From Oncomelania hupensis (taxonomy: Eukaryota; Mollusca; Gastropoda; Littorinimorpha; Pomatiopsidae): DNA of 64,000 bases. A model generated the notes under the pieces. It was given only the letters and a program-made list of their open reading frames with translations. It had not been told where the DNA came from and made no database searches. Position 1 is the stretch's first letter. Each line of letters begins with the position of its first letter. The translations under genes were made by a program, and so were the position numbers. Below, piece by piece: positions 23,439 through 62,624 of the stretch. The DNA lies in assembly GCA_036898135.1 (NCBI GenBank), contig CM072513.1, positions 79,667,463-79,731,462 of the forward strand. The letters run 5' to 3'.

Positions 23439-26400
23439 CGATGTAGAAACGCCCTTATTGTTACACACTGTTATACTCTACCTATGTTATTTTAACGGCC
23501 CCGTTATTTTGACGTCAAAACGGTGATCGGTTAGGGTGAGGGCTGTTAAGTTTAGGGGTAGGGTTAGAGTTAGAGTTAGTCAATTGGGGTTTAGGTTAGG
23601 GTTAGCTTTAAAAAAAATTGACAAAATTTAAAAAAATGTCAAAACTTCGTATGTGGCGTTTTATGAAAGTCATAACAACGGCGTTTTTATGCGAGTATGT
23701 GTGTGTGTGTGTGTGTGCATGTGTGTGTGTGTGTGTGTGTGTACGCGCGCGTGTGTGTTAACAATCCACTCACGTGGTTTTAAGTAAGCAATTCTGCCAT
23801 CATAAGCCGCATAAAAAAATCAAGCACAGTAAATTTCTTTTAAAATATAGATAGGGATAGGATAGGTTAGGATATATATAATATTCAGGGATGTTGCTAG
23901 GAAATTTTTTCTTCGGCGATTTGGCCGAAACAGCCGTGAAACTTTCGGCTTTTTACAGAAAGTTTCGGCTCTCTCTTCCAAAGCAGTCTCACAAGTTTTT
24001 TTTAAACTAGATTCACTACGTTAACGTGCACCCTCCACCTCCATATATTAAAGGTGTTCTGTGGATGCATTTATTTGTAATAAAACATGATTTTCAGAGT
24101 AGAATAAGAACATTGAAAAGAAATTTTATTTTCTTAAATTTTTAGACACACAAAAACAATAAAAAGTTTAGACTGTCCCTTGACAGACCACAATACTGTC
24201 AGAGTTTCTGTTTGGCCTACAGCTTTCTGGGTTTAGCCTGACGCCATGCAGCCAAAGCTCTATTCAGGTCAATGCTGCGCCCGTGCAGTTTCACCCTCAT
24301 CAGCATGTCCTGATTTTCAGCAGTGAGTCTGTTCCTGAGGGCTGTCAGTACCAGGTTCTGTGCTGAAGACCCTCGTTCGCATCCAGCAGTGTGGACAGAA
24401 CTGGTCAGTGCAAGATGCCCAAGCTTCAGCATGTTCGGAAAGTCTTCTAAATTGAACTTCCGATTCAGGTGCCAGAGCTCAAGCATGTTATCCCAGATAC
24501 GTGTTCATTCAAGGCAGAAGCTTTGAAATTTGTGCTGCCTTGTGTAAATGCATTCCGGCACCCTCCCGATATACATATCTGGCAGAACATTGCTCCATCC
24601 TTGTAAATGACCCAGGGGTGGGACAGCTTCCATTTTTCCTGGAACTTTAATAACGACTTGCCTTGTTTGGTACTGGTAGACTATTTCACTTCAGTGCCAG
24701 TGGTGGAAGAAACAACAGCGATAGATTCACCACTCTGCGCATTTGCCGAAGTGGAAGGCCCGTCACTGTCAGTGGTGCCAGTAGATTTGTCAGGCTGTAC
24801 TTCTTTTTTGCCAAACGACAGTATACTTTGTCCGGCCAACAATTTCGATTTCTTTTTCGGAGGCATTTTGAAAATGATTATCAAGCACTGCCTAAAGCCT
24901 GTATGAGAAAGTGACGTTTTATTTCGTACGTTACTGGCTTTATTGACGTCAATTTTTATCATGGACGACATCGGGCTATAACCAATACGGGTCTGTTCGC
25001 TGAGTGCAACCTTTTCAGGAAAACGGAATTTAGTAATTATCGAATCCTCACCTAAACTGCAAGCGTACAGCACCGGAATATCGCAAAAATGGACAAAACC
25101 GAACCGATTCACTCGTGAAAACTTCGGCTCGGCGAGCCGACATGACGGACAGTTTATCGGCTTTTTTATAAAAATTTCGGCTAAAAGCCGAAGATCCGAC
25201 CCAAACGACATCCCTGTATATATTTCTATAAAATATTCGCTGGGTTTCAAATACAAGCATTGTTTCTCACAACAATTGCCTATCAGTCGTAGGCTTAATA
25301 ACGTAATTAAAACTATTAACATACTAACGTAATTAAAACCACACAGGAAACTTACGGAACTTGCACTATTTAACATGAAAATGAGCGCCCAGTGTTACCA
25401 TTGTGGTTGTTTCAGCAGATCTCTTATACGGATCAGGGGTGAGCCCTCTTTTACTCAATTGTGGTCCTGATTCGGCTCTTTGCAGTCCGCTGGACTCTAT
25501 AAACAATGACTAACTAATTAACTAACCTATACTAACCCACTCTGAACAACTCCAGTGACCTTAACCTTGGAGTGAGGTTGACCAGATTTGAACAGTATGT
25601 GTGTCTCATTGATATTTATATTATGCTTCAAAGAATCATTAATTCAATATTAATAACTTGGAAAAAAAATGAAATTTTGTGAACGACTATCCTTTTTTAA
25701 AATTTTATATAATATTTATTGATCCTGTGACTTTGATCTTGAAGTGAAGTCATTCATTCAACATAATCATTTATGAGGTATCATGGATATACACCATCTT
25801 ATCAAGTTTGGTTGTGATAGTTCGAATAGGTTCTGAGATATTAATCCACGTGCAAGTTTTTCACAGATAGACGGCGGACAGACAGACGGACAATGTGTTG
25901 TAAATAACATTTTTTGACTATTTAGAGCTCATTTAGCACAGATTTGCAAAAATCTTGATTCTTGTTTTTATTTGTTTTTGTTTTGTTTTGTGTTGTTGTT
26001 GTTGTTGTTGTGAGTACACAGACTCACTTTGCTATGCATGTGAGTCAAAAATGACGCATTCTAATATCGTTTTTTAAAAACCTAAAACAATAACTGCTGT
26101 TAAGTAATTGAGGTGCAAAAATATGTCCAACTTGTTATCTAACACACCCATATGTTTATTCACTAGTACACACACACACATACATTCTCACACACGCACA
26201 CACACACGCACACGCACACACACATACGAACATACACACGCGCGGACACACACGCACACATGAACACACACACACACCCATACGTGCGAACATACACACG
26301 CACACCTACATAATTACACGAATCTAAATCAAATAGTAGCGATCATTCCCTATATAACAAAATGATGCGAGTGTAATTTTAACCTTGGCGGCTAACTTGC

Positions 26401-27469
26401 ACCACTGTTTCCAGAAGTGTAATTTCTGAAGCAGAGCAGTTTATTAGTAAATAAACATATTGTTTAAGTTTTCTAAACGATCTTTTCAAGTAAATAAACT
26501 CTTTAATTTCCCTTTTTCAATTGTTTTATTTCTTTTCTTTTTTTTTTTAAACAGAAATTTGTTTTGATTGAATTTTGTATGCCGTTTTTGGTGGCAGTAG
26601 TTAAATAATAACTGTTTAAAAAAACCTTATAGGCCTACCAGGTGAGTGCATTGCTTTAGTTTTAAGAAAGGGTCATTTTGAAGTAATAAAAATCTTTATT
26701 TAAATTTTTTTATGCTGTTGTCGTTTTAGCGCGATGTTACTGATTATGTGTGTGAATACGTAGGTGAGTGTTTTTACCTAGGTGAGTGTGTGTGTGTGCG
26801 TAAGTATGTGTGTCTATGATAAAGAGAGACACAAGTACAATTTATTCCATAATTTTATATTTTAGCAGGCGTTTACACTATGTGCGTATAAATTGAGCGG
26901 TCCAATTTACTCCTCGATTAAGTTCAATTTACCTGCAAGGGTGTCTAAATTGGACTTTCACAACTTTAAAAAAAAAATCAGTCAGACAGAAACCGTTGAC
27001 ACAACAATTTTCATCGTTTAAGGCCACATAGGTTTAATGTCTACCTTTTAAATGGATCATATGTTTGTGCTTTTGTCTACTTTCCACCAAAATATCGAAG
27101 AAGTTCCTTAAGGGGTTCCATATACCCACTTACTTGCACTTTGTTGGGTGTAGTTTTCAAGCGCTATGGTCAATTTACCAAGCTTTATGAGGGCTTTGGA
27201 AATCTGTGCTTTTTACTATTTTAGACATTTGACAAAGCAATTTGTTGTTCTGACGAAAAAAAGGAGAAAAAAAAATTGAATGTTATCAACATGTTAAGTT
27301 TTTAGTCTGCATTTAATAAAAACTAATAAACACCTCCCCAAAATGTTACGTCGTCAAATAAACAGTTAAAAAAGAAAAGAAAATAAGCTGTATTTATTTT
27401 TTTCTCTCAGATATACCAAAGAGTGTATGAACATTGTTCATACACTCTTTGGATATACTCTCTACATAA

Positions 27470-27517
<48 letters not shown>

Positions 27518-27710
27518 GTCTATGTCTGTCTGTCAATGTCCCTATGTATCTGTCTCTCTCTCTTTCGTTCTCTGTCTATGTCTGTCTGTCACTATCTCTA
27601 TGTATCTGTCTGTCTCTGTCTGTGTCTCTGTCTCTCTCAATGTCACTGTCTGTCTATCTGTCTCTGTCTCTCTTTTCTCTCTCTGTCTCTCTTCTCTGTC
27701 TCTCTTCTCT

Positions 27711-27760
<50 letters not shown>

Positions 27761-27930
27761 ACTGACAAAATCACTGACTAACTAATAATGACTGTTACAG
27801 TGTCTACCGATGTCTACTCGGGTGGAACATGTTGATAGCTGTCCCTCCCTCATCTTGCCAGTCAGAAATTGTCGTCAGTGCTGCTAATGATGATGACGAG
27901 GATGCGTTGATTAAACCCGTTGAACGATGA
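9181..27930 (+). CDS. SLC46-like major facilitator transporter (proton-coupled folate transporter family)
   Basis: Ten coding exons join in frame to 632 codons: 9181-9592, 9969-10129, 16572-16670, 17658-17901, 19380-19526, 20074-20312, 20946-21171, 21596-21679, 22071-22227 and 27801-27930 (stop TGA). The N-terminal 150 residues are hydrophilic and contain an acidic dileucine-type motif ETAPLL at about 127-132. A first membrane helix follows near residue 160. Exon 3 carries two NTT glycosylation sequons in the loop where SLC46 proteins are glycosylated. Exon 4 has the MFS loop motif GSYSDLLGRR at about 252-261. The C-terminal tail ends with DEDALI, another acidic dileucine pattern. SLC46 members move folates, haem or other organic solutes with protons; the substrate here is unknown. 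The dileucines suggest endolysosomal sorting (inference). Length is longer than the usual 450-500 residues because of the N-terminal extension. It lies between the hydrolase gene and MCM5, on the same strand. Confidence 0.85.
10502..10838. repeat. (CT)n at 10502-10564 and 10689-10733, (GA)n at 10794-10838
   Basis: Three dinucleotide runs lie in intron 2 of the SLC46-like gene. The CT and GA runs are mutually complementary and could pair in the transcript. The reading frames they open are spurious. Confidence 0.9.
11169..11692 (+). mobile_element. Retroposon RP1 copy 3, inserted into copy 2 in opposite orientation
   Basis: It reads in sense on the + strand from the head (tacccccgttggggtgccgg) through tataaatag to gtccgctggacc and a taatg tail. 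The host sequence breaks after aggaagccc and resumes at cccagcagaaagcg. Comparison with intact copies suggests about 9 host bases were lost instead of duplicated. Opposed copies form a long inverted repeat with the flanking copy 2. Confidence 0.7.
12047..14327 (+). pseudogene. Gmr1-like pol remnant: integrase, then reverse transcriptase, then RNase H
   Basis: The open frame 12047-13945 begins inside the integrase catalytic core (TLVDYATRYPEA, then LTDLGTQF, then a GLVEKFN glutamate) and continues through LLYGRTIRGP. Reverse transcriptase follows, with VCIDYRKVN, FSKIDLSKGYWQ, MPFGMVNSGAT and the YWDD active site, up to FLGLAGYYREF. The frame breaks near 13797, and RNase H continues in another frame to the stop at 14325-14327 (LRTDAADEGIGAILMQ, YSTMEKECLAI, LQTDHKPLTY). 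Integrase before reverse transcriptase is the reverse of normal Ty3/gypsy order and matches the Gmr1 group. The frame change looks like a small deletion, so the copy cannot make an intact polyprotein. Confidence 0.9.
14526..15146 (+). repeat. 3' LTR of the Gmr1-like element
   Basis: It is 621 bp, starts tgttacg, ends gtaaca and contains aataaa motifs near the right side. Its first 197 bp are repeated at 11835-12031. TG/CA termini and the outer gatag duplication confirm the boundaries. Confidence 0.9.
15549..15656. repeat. (CTA)n run of about 36 units
   Basis: A pure triplet array lies in intron 2 of the SLC46-like gene. The reading frames through it (poly-Leu and poly-Ser) are artefacts. Confidence 0.95.
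15998..16449 (-). mobile_element. LINE-A copy 2, 3' fragment
   Basis: The minus strand encodes MEMRCYRRLLGISYTQHI and continues to KKRKLRWYGHV and WEDNI-EWTGL, the same C-terminal region as copies 1, 3 and 7. The tail at the left edge is a decayed (GGATA)n. No confident target duplication was found. Confidence 0.8.
16679..16880. repeat. (ATC)n runs immediately after an SLC46-like donor site
   Basis: Exon 3 ends at 16670, and the (CAT/ATC) run begins within about 9 bp of the donor. A second run spans 16810-16880. Reading frames through them are not genes. Confidence 0.92.
20530..20625. repeat. Short dispersed repeat, copy 2 (gcttatatagcgcg type)
   Basis: It matches the segment at 7493-7560 in the order tagcgc, tttccaaa, aagagctgcccaa, gcgct. 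It lies in intron 6 of the SLC46-like gene. Confidence 0.5.
21428..21583. repeat. (GTT)n/(GAT)n compound tract next to an acceptor
   Basis: About 155 bp of GTT then GAT triplets stop 12 bp before the acceptor used by exon 8 at 21596. That leaves only ggttttgatacag between the tract and the exon, so the usual pyrimidine tract is nearly absent. Confidence 0.92.
22613..23102 (-). mobile_element. LINE-A copy 3, 5'-truncated
   Basis: The 12 bp duplication atattgtttgac at 22601-22612 and 23103-23114 bounds it exactly. The minus strand encodes the LINE-A C-terminal region (LLGISFTQHITNDEVRQMI, QKKRETEKEVEGQHSR). The (GGATA)n tail reads tatcctatcc at the left edge on the + strand. Confidence 0.88.
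23886..25216 (-). mobile_element. hAT transposon deletion derivative (ZNF862/KIAA1586-type)
   Basis: The ends cagggatgttgct and acgacatccctg form inverted repeats. The same ends occur in the short elements at 31081-31564 and 34416-34905, which carry 6 bp duplications. Here the flanks (aatatt, tatata) do not match cleanly. The minus strand carries both ends of a hAT transposase and lacks the catalytic middle. The element lies in the last intron of the SLC46-like gene. Confidence 0.8.
24217..24866 (-). pseudogene. hAT transposase remnant, N- and C-terminal parts fused by deletion
   Basis: The start at 24866 gives MPPKKKSKLLAGQSILSFGKK. After an in-frame stop near 24681 it continues as a TTF/BED-like zinc-finger region (KWKLSHPWVIYKDGAMFC, then CISGGC and NEHV). 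In another frame, 24486-24217 encodes the hAT C-terminal dimerisation region (SSVHTAGCERGSSAQN, LTALRNRLTAENQDMLMRV). The RNase H-like core between them is missing. Protein families are recognised from motif patterns only. Confidence 0.78.
25395..25530 (+). mobile_element. Retroposon RP1 copy 4, 3' fragment
   Basis: It contains gtttcagcagatct, then gtcctgattcggctc and gtccgctggac, followed by an aacta-type tail. It matches the 3' third of copy 1 but lacks the head and middle. Confidence 0.7.
27416..27452. repeat. Perfect hairpin palindrome, 18 bp arms, 1 bp centre
   Basis: The arm ccaaagagtgtatgaaca at 27416-27433 is followed after one base by its exact reverse complement at 27435-27452. It lies about 350 bp before the last SLC46-like coding exon. 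Nothing identifies it as a known RNA gene. Confidence 0.85.
27475..27770. repeat. (CT)n-rich tract before the last SLC46-like exon
   Basis: Long CT and CTGT runs span nearly 300 bp and end about 30 bp before the acceptor at 27800. They supply an extreme pyrimidine tract. The Leu/Ser-rich frames are artefacts. Confidence 0.9.
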
Positions 27931-28373
27931 TGCAAGTTCACCCTCTGGTGAAGTCAACCACCATCCGGCGAAGCCAAGTCAACAAAATTTATTTTAATTT
28001 GTTTGTTAGTTAGCCCAACATAGAAACTTCCACATCTGAACGGTTGGGTTGGTGCAGTGTAGTTTGTGACTGTGAAAGTGGTTCCGACGATTTTGCAGCG
28101 TGCAGGGGATCGTGCACGTTAGAAGTCCACATCATCATCATTACTGCTGCATGCACATTACTTATGATATTATACTCTGTGTGTGTTGTATGTGTGTGGG
28201 CGCGCGTGTGTGTTTATGTGTGTGTGTATGTGTGTGTGTGTAATTATGGTCCCTGGTCACATTTGTATTGAAATTGTCACCTCAAAACTATGCATAATGA
28301 AGAAAAACTAGTAAACATATTACCTTGAATTTTGAATTTAAGTGTTTTATGTTTTGTGTCTGGTGCCTGTTTA

Positions 28374-28406
<33 letters not shown>

Positions 28407-29478
28407 GTGCATGTGTGTGTGTGTGTATTGCATGTCAGTGAATGTACGTGGTGTAGTGTGGATGTATATGCGTGTGTGCTGTGGGCAGAACGATCCGCAC
28501 TTCACACCTGAGAACGAAAGCGAGCAAGAGAGGGTGAAGGCGGAAAAGAGAGTGAAAAAATAAGAGAAGAGGGATGTGTGAGATTGATGGAGGAGAACTG
28601 AGGAGGAGGAGGAGCTATAGGAGGTCGAAATAGGAAGGAGGAGGAAGAAGAAAAAAAGGAGGAGTGGGAAGAGAAAGAGGAAGAACAGAAGAAGAAAAGG
28701 AAACAGAGGAGGAAGCCTAGAGGAAGAAAAAGGAGGAGGAATAAGAATGATATGAAGGAGGAACAACAAGAAAGATTAAATGGAAAAATGTAATTAACGA
28801 AGGAAACAGATGGGGAGGAGGAAGAAAAGTAGTAGAAGATGATGAGAAAGAGAAAAGGGGGAGAAAGACACCTCAGTACGGCTATAGGGATGTTCGTGGA
28901 AATTCACGAACATTTTTTTGTTGTCGCTAGGTTCTCAGATCCCTAACCTAGTTTTCTGAACATTTTGGACAAAAAACAAAGAAACCAAAAAAATTACCCC
29001 AAAATACACAATAAATAAGTCACACACGCACACACATGCCAAGCCATCGATACTTCATGAACACGCGCCTGATGAGTTGAAACATTGTTTTATAAAGAGG
29101 TCACACACACGTACACGACCACATTCACAAACGTGTGTGATAGAGGTGGTTTAGTTTGGGGAGAAAGAGGTAAAAGAGAGATACAAATGAAGTATCCTCA
29201 ACAGGGAAGGGGGGAAAAAAAGTCGTCTGCTGTGGTTTACACCCAAACGAGGCTGTTGATATGAATATGATTTATTTCCGCTCCCGAAGAACTGTCGTAA
29301 AATTAAGATAAATATAGTCACAAAGTAACCTTTTTCGACTCTGTATGTGCGTTGTAAACTATTAGGAGGGAAACGTTTAATTTCACGAGCTTAGGTTTAA
29401 AATCTTTGCAAAGTTTTTAGGGTTCGTATACTTCAGTAAAATTCCGGCGAAGAGTTCGGGAGTTTCCGCCTCGTTCCG
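27931..29478. other. Intergenic region between SLC46-like gene and MCM5
   Basis: No coding sequence is supported. Two GT-rich microsatellites (about 28195-28240 and 28376-28430) and a purine-rich AGG/GAA block (about 28500-28870) are present. The first part is presumably the SLC46-like 3' untranslated region, but no clear polyadenylation signal was fixed. Confidence 0.6.
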
Positions 29479-29504
29479 TTTCCCGCGTCGGGAGATTTCC
29501 CGCC
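29479..29504 (+). promoter_or_regulatory. Paired E2F-type sites at the MCM5 start
   Basis: TTTCCCGCG at 29479-29487 and TTTCCCGCC at 29496-29504 both fit the E2F consensus TTTSSCGC. They lie 40-65 bp before the MCM5 start codon, and a CCAAT-like gccaat overlaps the second. MCM genes are classical E2F targets in animals, so S-phase-linked transcription is the expected mode (inference). An out-of-frame ATG at 29506 starts an upstream frame overlapping the main start. Confidence 0.65.
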
Positions 29505-29543
29505 AATGCCGTGCGTCCCTGTCCACAAAGGCGAGAAGGAAAG

Positions 29544-58076
<28,533 letters not shown>

Positions 58077-59279
58077 CCTCCCATCGCCACAAAACCATCT
58101 TAGCCTTCCGCTTCCAAAGGGAACCAGCAGTAGTTGGAGAGAGGAAAGGGTAGTAGTGATAGCGATATGTATGAACGGAATTAAGAAAAGAGGAATCTCA
58201 TATTATTACAGATATATCGTGTAATTTAAAAACAACACGAGAAAAAATCTGAAATTTGGCTTTGAAGTGAAAATTTGCCTTTGGCTGGGAAATTTGCCTT
58301 GGCTGAAGAAATATACAAGTAGTGACTCAACTGTATACATGTAACCCAGTTCAGGCGAGTATCATTTGGGAACAGCCTCTTCAACCCTGACTGCTTGTTA
58401 AGCTGCTTGCAGATAGGTGGGCGTTCTATTTCCCTGCACACTGCTTTTTTTTCCTCCGCAGTGTAGAAGAGCACCGTTCATCATTGCTCATCGCTTATCG
58501 TATCCATTGAAAGCCTTTCACTGGTTGAGGCTTGTGGGGGTGGTTTAACGAATGGCAGGAACCTAGACTTGTTCTCTGCGCCCTTCTCTCTCTCCCTCGA
58601 AACCATAGCCAGCTTCCTCAACTCCCAAATCCCCTGTTCCCTGTCCCCCGCCATTCCCACAACCTCCCAGGGGGAAAAAAAGCTACAAATAAAAAAAATA
58701 AATTAAAAAACACAAACACCAAACCAAACCAAAACACAAACCAGGAAACTAAATTAAAAACAAAACCAAAACTTTTGTAGCCATTTATATACAGCGCAAT
58801 TTGATGATGTAAACTGTTGATTTCAAGTATTACAAAAACTTGTGTGAAATTGGTTATTTGTTTTTCTGTCATTATTGTGATGCTATAATATATTTCTGAG
58901 CAGCTCTCTATGTGTTCAATTTTAACCACTTGTTCTTTGACAGTGTTCGCAATTTTGTGGTGTTTTATAAAGGGTGCCTACAGTTAATTTAACAAAAAAA
59001 AATTTATTTCTTTATTTTTTTTTACCTGTCTTCAGACAGCTGAAGTGACCAATTATTGCCTTTGATATTGTCATTCTTAAATGATAGTGTTAATTTTGTA
59101 TTATCGTATGAAGATGTTGATAATTATACTAAACATTGGCAAGGCTTTGATGTATGCACGATGTGTGCCTTTTTTGTTTGCAAGAATGAGCATATGATTG
59201 ATATAATTATTATGATAAAAACCTTGTAGTATAGGCAGCGATTGTGTGGCTAGTTATTGCGGTCCACACTTTTGTGTTA
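58077..59279 (+). other. MCM5 3' untranslated region and flank
   Basis: No coding frame is supported. Candidate polyadenylation signals (aataaa type) lie near 58685-58705 in an A-rich stretch, but others further on cannot be excluded. Confidence 0.5.
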
Positions 59280-59854
59280 AGGTGCGGTCTGACGGGAAGT
59301 GAAACAAGCAAAGAGGTAAACAAAGCAAAGCATCTATCTGCCTCTAGAAGCGTGTGCGTTTATAATGCTTTGCTTTGGGAACCTGTCACACAATAAGAAG
59401 TTTTGCAAAGCAGTCTGCGCGGAAGCAGTCAGCAATAAGTTCAAACTTAGTTACCTCCTTTTACACGTATGAGGCCTTTTTCAGGGTTTGGTTTCTGTAA
59501 TTTTGACTTCTAACAGTCCATAATGCCTCGTGGCTTTGAATTAGATTGATGAGAATAAACGTATCGTCTTGTTTAAGATTTTCTAATGGCCAGTAGCTTT
59601 TGATGATCGCTGAAATAATAACAACCTCGTTTTCGTACGTCGGCTCTTCTGATTGGCTGGCAATCAAATGCTTCAGTGAAACGCCCAAAATTTTAGAGCA
59701 CGCTCAAACGCTGAAAACACCGGCTTTGCTTCACTTCGAGCTTTGCTGCTGTTATGCTTTAGGTCTAGTCACACGATAAACATCGTCAAAACTACGATTT
59801 TTCGTGTTTTACAGGCTGTTTTGCTTCTGTTTCACTTCCCGTCAGACCGCACCT
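59280..59854. mobile_element. PIF/Harbinger-type MITE
   Basis: The ends aggtgcggtctgacgggaag (left) and its exact inverse (right) form an inverted repeat of about 26 bp, flanked by TTA at 59277-59279 and 59855-59857. A TTA/TAA three-base duplication is the Harbinger hallmark. Length 575 bp, non-coding. Confidence 0.78.
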
Positions 59855-59939
59855 TTAGTGTACGTTAACTTTTGAAATTTTTAGAGTGTGTGTGTGCTCG
59901 ATCATGGCTTCTTTGTACTCGAGTTTAGCAGTATATAAA

Positions 59940-60357
59940 CAGGGTTTCTCAAAAAAAATGTACTCACACTTCGAATGACGAGAAAAACATTTATGAACAT
60001 AAAGTAAAATGGAATAGCTTCGAATACAGAAGACAAATGTAATTGAAGAATCATGTTCACAAATGTTTAAATTGATCACCATTATTGTCCAGACAACGCT
60101 GATAACGCGCACCAAGGGATACACAAATGTCACGAAACAGGTCATTAGGAATATCGCCACATAGTCTTTCAATTTCCAATTTCAATGCATCAATTGTTCT
60201 GAGTTTTTGGTCTGCCAATAACATTTCAGGACAAACTTCTCTCTTCCAAACTAAGTTGATTTCCTGCCATGTGGTGATTAGTTATTACACCTGCAATACA
60301 AAAAATGCAGCATGTTTGCGACATTTAAAGTGTGAGGACATTTTTTGGAGACTCCCT
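59940..60357 (-). mobile_element. Tc1/mariner-like remnant with transposase C-terminal piece
   Basis: The ends cagggtttctc and gagactccctg, with tgtactcacact / agtgtgaggaca further in, form imperfect inverted repeats. The minus strand 60266-60057 has a clean frame ending DICVSLGARYQRC and NNGDQFKHL, then stop. This resembles transposase C-termini of the IS630/mariner class (inference from pattern). The target duplication is unclear. Confidence 0.55.
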
Positions 60358-60359
60358 GT

Positions 60360-62210
60360 GTAGTGTTTTTAATTTGTGTTAAGTGATCGTTACCTGTACT
60401 TGCAATATGTTTTTTCATGTATACTGCTAGAAACGTCACAACCCTCCACCCCTCTCATGCGTGCAAACGTGAGCGAGATTGTGGCAGTAGAATTATGAAT
60501 CTGGGGGTGACGGTGAGGAGAGAATGTGTTTGAGTGATTGCTGAATCCGTGATGGATTGTGGAACGATTGTTGCTGCTGCGTACGATTGAAGATGGATAT
60601 AGGGTCATTTTGAGTACAAGGTTTTCAAAACATGATTTCGACACTGCACCATTTGCAGATATCTCTTCTTGTCTCTTCACCCTCTTCCCCCTTCCTCTGC
60701 CTCCTTCCACCCCACTCTTCTTTCCTATGATTATCCCAAAGTACAAAGTAGGTCACTGCTTTTCAAAGTTTTACACTTCTGTTAGTATAATGGTGACAGA
60801 TGTGGTTTAAAAAAAATGTAATAAAAATTAGTTGAGTACTTTTTTTGCACAATACCAATTACAATAAATACGAATATTTACAGTTTTAGTTATTTAGACT
60901 TTAATTTTAAAATCATACTTCTAGCGACTAGGGTTACAGATTTAGGCTTTCTCACTACTATATACATGTCCCATATAAGGTTACAATAATATGACCGCAC
61001 TCCATTTCCTTTTTCTGCTTGGTGAAGCAACTCTTTTATCATATAAATAAACATATCTGTGACTGTTGTTTGTTGTCAGGACTCGTGTTTAACAAATTCT
61101 TGTGATCGGCATCCGAAGGTTGCCCTGTGATATTAGCAACTGATGGGTCTGGGCTGACTTTCTGCAGTTTTCATGTAATTTCTGTCTGTGTTTATTTGGT
61201 TTTCTGTTCTGTGTAAAAAGTTGTAAGTCCGTAACTGCCGATTTGAGGTGCATATTTGCAAGCGTCGAAGCAATAACTTTAATATTGGCGTCGAAGCAGT
61301 GACGTTCACATGTATGTTAAAATGGATGGCTGTGTGAAAATTGTCTGCAAGTGTGTGTTGGGTGCTTGGAGTTTAGCATTTTGAAGCTGTGCGCTATTTA
61401 AATAATCACCATTATTATTGTAATCGTAAAATGTTGAACGCAACATTTTTGAAGCTAACAAAATTGTGACTCAAATTTGTGCTTAATGGATTTTTAGCAT
61501 GTGTGAGGGCTAAAATAAAAATTTTGAGAACAGATTTTTTGTGTGAACTCTGTAATTTTCCGTTCAGTTGATACTAGAGATGGAGAAAATATATTTCATT
61601 TGTTTATCTTTTGAATCTAGTGAGATTTAAAATGAAAGCAAACACACACACACCTATATGGTGTTTTTGTTGGTTGGTATTTTGTATCTTGAATAATTTG
61701 CACTTTAAAGTATTATTCTACAATTTCTTGTTAGTTTTTAGGGGCGTCGTTTGTGTCTGTAGAGAAAATTGATGTAAATTTTAACTGTTCATAAATAACT
61801 TTAGTTGACCATTGTCGAGTGTGAAAATTTTTGGTTTCTGTACATTGTGTGAAATATTTTTGTGGAGCAAACGTTGATGTGAAAATTAGGGTGACATTTT
61901 CAATATTTCACTTTTTATATCAACTGCTCAAGACTTATGTTTGATAGGGTATATGAGTATAATGCTAGGAGGGTATGTTGGAGATAGGTGTTAAGAGATC
62001 AGGATATATATCGGAGATTGGGATATGTTATATGTGCTGTATTTTAATTTTTTTTATCACATTTTTGTTAGGTTCATAACATGTACATCATCATCATATT
62101 TAAAAAAAATTTCATTAAGCTAGAAAACATCACAAGTAAAATGGCAAAAGTGTTCAAAATGTAATCTATGCAATTAAGATTAACAAAACAATTTGGATTG
62201 TCTTTTTGAT
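60360..62210. other. AT-rich intergenic stretch
   Basis: I see no gene, RNA or repeat that I can support. Short ORFs here lack family features. A (GATA)-like passage near 61980-62030 is of low complexity. Confidence 0.5.
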
Positions 62211-62213
62211 TTA

Positions 62214-62275
62214 GTGGTCCTGATTCGGCTCTTTGCAGTCCGCTGAACCCTGTAAGCAATGAATAACTAACTTTC
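62214..62275 (+). mobile_element. Retroposon RP1 copy 5, 3' end only
   Basis: It reads ggtcctgattcggctc, then gtccgctgaaccctg and an aacta tail, as in copy 1. The flanking tgattta on both sides is a possible short target duplication. Confidence 0.65.
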
Positions 62276-62624
62276 TGATTTAAAGAGGTCTGCCTAAATT
62301 TAAAAAAAAAGAAGAAAAGGCCTTTGTATTCAGATATGTATGTTATTCATTTTTTAAAACAATTTGATATTTGGAATGCCTTTTGGATATATACTACTTT
62401 GTTCAAACCGTAAACCTGGAAATAAACATTTTGGAAGAAATTAAACCTTGTTGACTCTTATTTTTTGTATGATGTATTTTTTATGTGTGTGAAATAGAAA
62501 TCTTTTAATCCCTGGTTTTGTCTGTTAGTCTCGTTTGCTTTTTGTTCATTGTAATTCCAAATTGGCACATGCTCATTTGCAGATATTTGGACATAATCTT
62601 TATTGGACTTGTTTAAAGGGACCA

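Noticed and set aside
23530..23606. Telomere-like ttaggg words in intron 9 of the SLC46-like gene
   Set aside because: Degenerate and scattered, not a clean (TTAGGG)n array; not enough to call an interstitial telomere or fusion scar.
27423..27785. Leu/Ser-rich ORFs in the CT tract
   Set aside because: Simple-sequence artefacts; no homologous motif and three frames open at once.
60127..60363. + strand ORF over the mariner-like remnant
   Set aside because: Shadow of the better-supported minus-strand transposase tail.
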